Source of the DNA: Clostridium_AM sp963780135
GTDB taxonomy: Bacteria; Bacillota; Clostridia; Clostridiales; Clostridiaceae
Reading direction: 5' to 3'
Assembly: GCA_963780135.1 (NCBI GenBank)
Contig: CAWAAR010000003.1
Location: forward strand, 4,154,001 to 4,218,000
Length of the DNA: 64,000 nucleotides
The position numbers were made by a program, and so were the translations under genes. Under the pieces are notes generated by a model. It searched no databases. It was not told where the DNA came from and saw only the letters and a list, made by a program, of their open reading frames with translations. Below are positions 62,425 through 64,000 of the stretch, piece by piece; position 1 is the first letter of the stretch; every line of letters begins with the position of its first letter.

Positions 62425-64000
62425 TTATTTAAATGCACCCATAACTTCTAAAGTTTTAACTACATTTCTTCCTTCCTCAACACCAGATATTATTCTTCGT
62501 ACTTTTGTACTATCTCCAATGTTAAGAAGTTTTACATCCTTTTCTGCAGCATATCCTTCAATTTCAGGGAATTCAGCAATTTCTGATCTCATTCCTAAAC
62601 ATACAAATCCATAATCAAAATTTATATCTACAATATTACCTTCAGAATTTCTTACTGTAAATGAACTGTCATTAACAGTCTGAAGTGCAGTATTTGCTAG
62701 CTGTTTAACATCATTTTCTTTCATCATATGGTATACATCAAGCTTTGTATTAGTATCCAAATCCTTTCCTATTACAGGCATCATTTCTATAACAGAAACT
62801 TCTGCACCTCTTTCAGCAAAGAATTCTACAACGTCAAGTCCTACTGCTCCTCCGCCTACAACTGCAATCTTCTTGTCTTTGCAGTCTTTTTCAAAAGATT
62901 TAATACTTTTAATAAATCCAAAAGTTGATTTAACTTTTGATCCATCTTTGTCTACTCTATCTAGCAATCCTGCTATTGGAGGAAGTAACGGTTTTGATCC
63001 TGTCGCATTTATTATAAAATCTGGCTTTAATTCATCCAATATTTCCTTTGAAGCTTTTGTATTAAGTCTTACATCCAAATTAGGAAGCTCTTTTACTCTA
63101 TTTTCTAAATATTCTACAAAGTAATTGATTCTTGCTTTTGCTGGAATTGTTGATATCATCCAAGCTAAACCACCTAGTCTGTCTTTTTGTTCTAATAATG
63201 TTACATTGCAGCCTACTTCTGCAGCAGTACACGCAGCTTCAAGTCCTGCTGTACCTCCACCAATAACTACAACATTAATAGGTTTTGTTACCTTTTTTTC
63301 CTTATATGCATCTTCAAATAAAAGATCTGGATTTATACTACAACGAATTGGTTGGGATTTTGCCAAACGGTGGTCAGCACATCCTATATTACAAGATATA
63401 CATCTTCTAAGAAGGTGTTCCTGTCCATTAGCAACTTTGTTAGCCCAATATGGTTCTGCAATCAAACCACGGCCCATAGCAAGAAGATCCGCATCTCCCT
63501 TTGCAATAATTTCTTCAGCAACTTTTGGAGAACGAATATTGCCTGAGGTTATTACTGGCTTATTGAATTTTTCCTTAAAAACCTTGGCCATATAACTTCT
63601 CCAACCTTCTGCCAAACTCATTTTATCATGCTGAAGATAAAGGTTGTCATTTTGCGCTATTGAAATATTTAAAAAATCTACTTTTTCCTGCATAAATCCC
63701 ATAAGTTCTAAAGAATCTTCAAGGGTGTTACCTCCCTCGATCATATCAGCAGCACTGATTCTTATGGAAATTGGAAATCTAGGACCTACTGCAGCTCTTA
63801 CACTATCAATAACCATTGCAGGAAATCTCGATCTGTTTTCAGCACTTCCACCAAATTCGTCAGTTCTATCGTTGAACAAAGGAGATAGAAACTGATTAAG
63901 TAAATATGAATGTCCAGCATGGATTTCAACTGAATCAAATCCTGCCAACTGAGCTCTTGCTGCAGCTTCTCCATATTTTTTAGCGATATCTTCCATCTCT
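62425..64000 (-). CDS. Old-yellow-enzyme-type Fe-S flavin reductase, N-terminus beyond window
   Basis: About 525 residues are present; the first 130-150 lie to the right of the window. The FMN barrel part starts at HAGHSYLLNQFLSPLFNDRTDEFGG. The Fe-S motif is CISCNIGC with a fourth cysteine after ADHRLAKSQPIR. The FAD/NAD half has VVVIGGGTAGLEAAC and IAVVGGGAVGLDVVEFF. It is a paralogue of the enzyme at 55160, not a close copy. An in-frame ATG at 63996 is inside the barrel and is not the true start. Probably reduces a conjugated ring or enoate substrate. Confidence 0.82.
   Translation of the reverse strand, partial: EMEDIAKKYGEAAARAQLAGFDSVEIHAGHSYLLNQFLSPLFNDRTDEFGGSAENRSRFPAMVIDSVRAAVGPRFPISIRISAADMIEGGNTLEDSLELMGFMQEKVDFLNISIAQNDNLYLQHDKMSLAEGWRSYMAKVFKEKFNKPVITSGNIRSPKVAEEIIAKGDADLLAMGRGLIAEPYWANKVANGQEHLLRRCISCNIGCADHRLAKSQPIRCSINPDLLFEDAYKEKKVTKPINVVVIGGGTAGLEAACTAAEVGCNVTLLEQKDRLGGLAWMISTIPAKARINYFVEYLENRVKELPNLDVRLNTKASKEILDELKPDFIINATGSKPLLPPIAGLLDRVDKDGSKVKSTFGFIKSIKSFEKDCKDKKIAVVGGGAVGLDVVEFFAERGAEVSVIEMMPVIGKDLDTNTKLDVYHMMKENDVKQLANTALQTVNDSSFTVRNSEGNIVDINFDYGFVCLGMRSEIAEFPEIEGYAAEKDVKLLNIGDSTKVRRIISGVEEGRNVVKTLEVMGAFK

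Noticed and set aside
63125..63595. 156-codon plus-strand frame opposite the second flavin reductase
   Set aside because: It is antisense to a clearly conserved FAD/NAD domain and has no domain of its own.
1..64000. CRISPR array, tRNA/rRNA genes, prophage or integrase
   Set aside because: No regularly spaced direct repeats, no cloverleaf-like or rRNA sequence and no recombinase or phage structural gene were noticed in reading both strands.

Overview
The window reads as a chromosomal segment of a low-GC, anaerobic, spore-forming Firmicute, most likely a cluster I Clostridium. The signs are very AT-rich intergenic DNA, strong GGAGG ribosome sites, TTG/GTG starts, a PdaA-type spore cortex deacetylase, a protein with clostridial cell-wall-binding type 2 repeats, and a Gram-positive EutVW-controlled ethanolamine locus. 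The species cannot be fixed from the sequence alone. No tRNA, rRNA, CRISPR array or phage module was seen.

Region 1 (1-31 kb) is mixed housekeeping and accessory DNA. It holds an epoxyqueuosine-reductase-like Fe-S protein (cut by the left edge), a LysR regulator, a Crp/Fnr regulator divergent from a YjjG-type nucleotidase, an AAA-ATPase/PD-(D/E)XK protein, a methyltransferase, and a complete oppABCDF operon. Next come a cell-wall-anchored hydrolase, PdaA, a staygreen-family protein, a TIR/deoxyribosyltransferase-like protein, an AraC regulator with an MFS efflux pump, the TldD/TldE protease pair, a DUF4397 protein, MgtC, a chemotaxis receptor, a secreted GH18 enzyme, UvsE and a PmtA-like methyltransferase. 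Two copies of a small inverted-repeat element and one unrelated palindromic element (at 59 kb) lie between genes.

Region 2 (30.4-33.4 kb) is a two-component system whose sensor kinase is broken by at least four frameshifts. An intact OmpR-type regulator and an M50-like membrane metalloprotease precede it.

Region 3 (33.6-49.1 kb, all minus strand) is an ethanolamine-utilisation microcompartment locus, transcribed eutG, eutS-eutP-eutV-eutW, eutA-B-C-L, a long eutK-like shell gene, eutE-M-T, pduL, a TIGR02536-type gene, eutN-H-Q. Three leaders (before eutG, eutS and eutA) each carry two small hairpins with AnnGnn-type hexaloops followed by an intrinsic terminator. The second hairpin overlaps the terminator stem, the arrangement expected for antitermination by the ANTAR protein EutV. 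EutW (kinase) would sense ethanolamine and EutV would release the terminators. EutBC then makes acetaldehyde inside the shell, which EutE/PduL/EutQ convert to acetyl-CoA, acetyl-P and acetate, while EutG makes ethanol.

Region 4 (49.1-64 kb) looks like a quinate/shikimate catabolic region. It has three MFS transporters (two near-identical), two shikimate/quinate dehydrogenases, a type I dehydroquinate dehydratase, a xylose-isomerase-like protein that may be a dehydroshikimate dehydratase, two Fe-S/FAD old-yellow-enzyme reductases (the second cut by the right edge) and two LysR regulators. Between the duplicated transporters lies a decayed copy of the aroE-aroD-lysR block found at 59.4-62.2 kb, with the lysR promoter still recognisable, so the region grew by block duplication followed by deletion. 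The flavin reductases suggest that ring compounds may be used reductively (as electron acceptors), which is the most interesting untested idea here.
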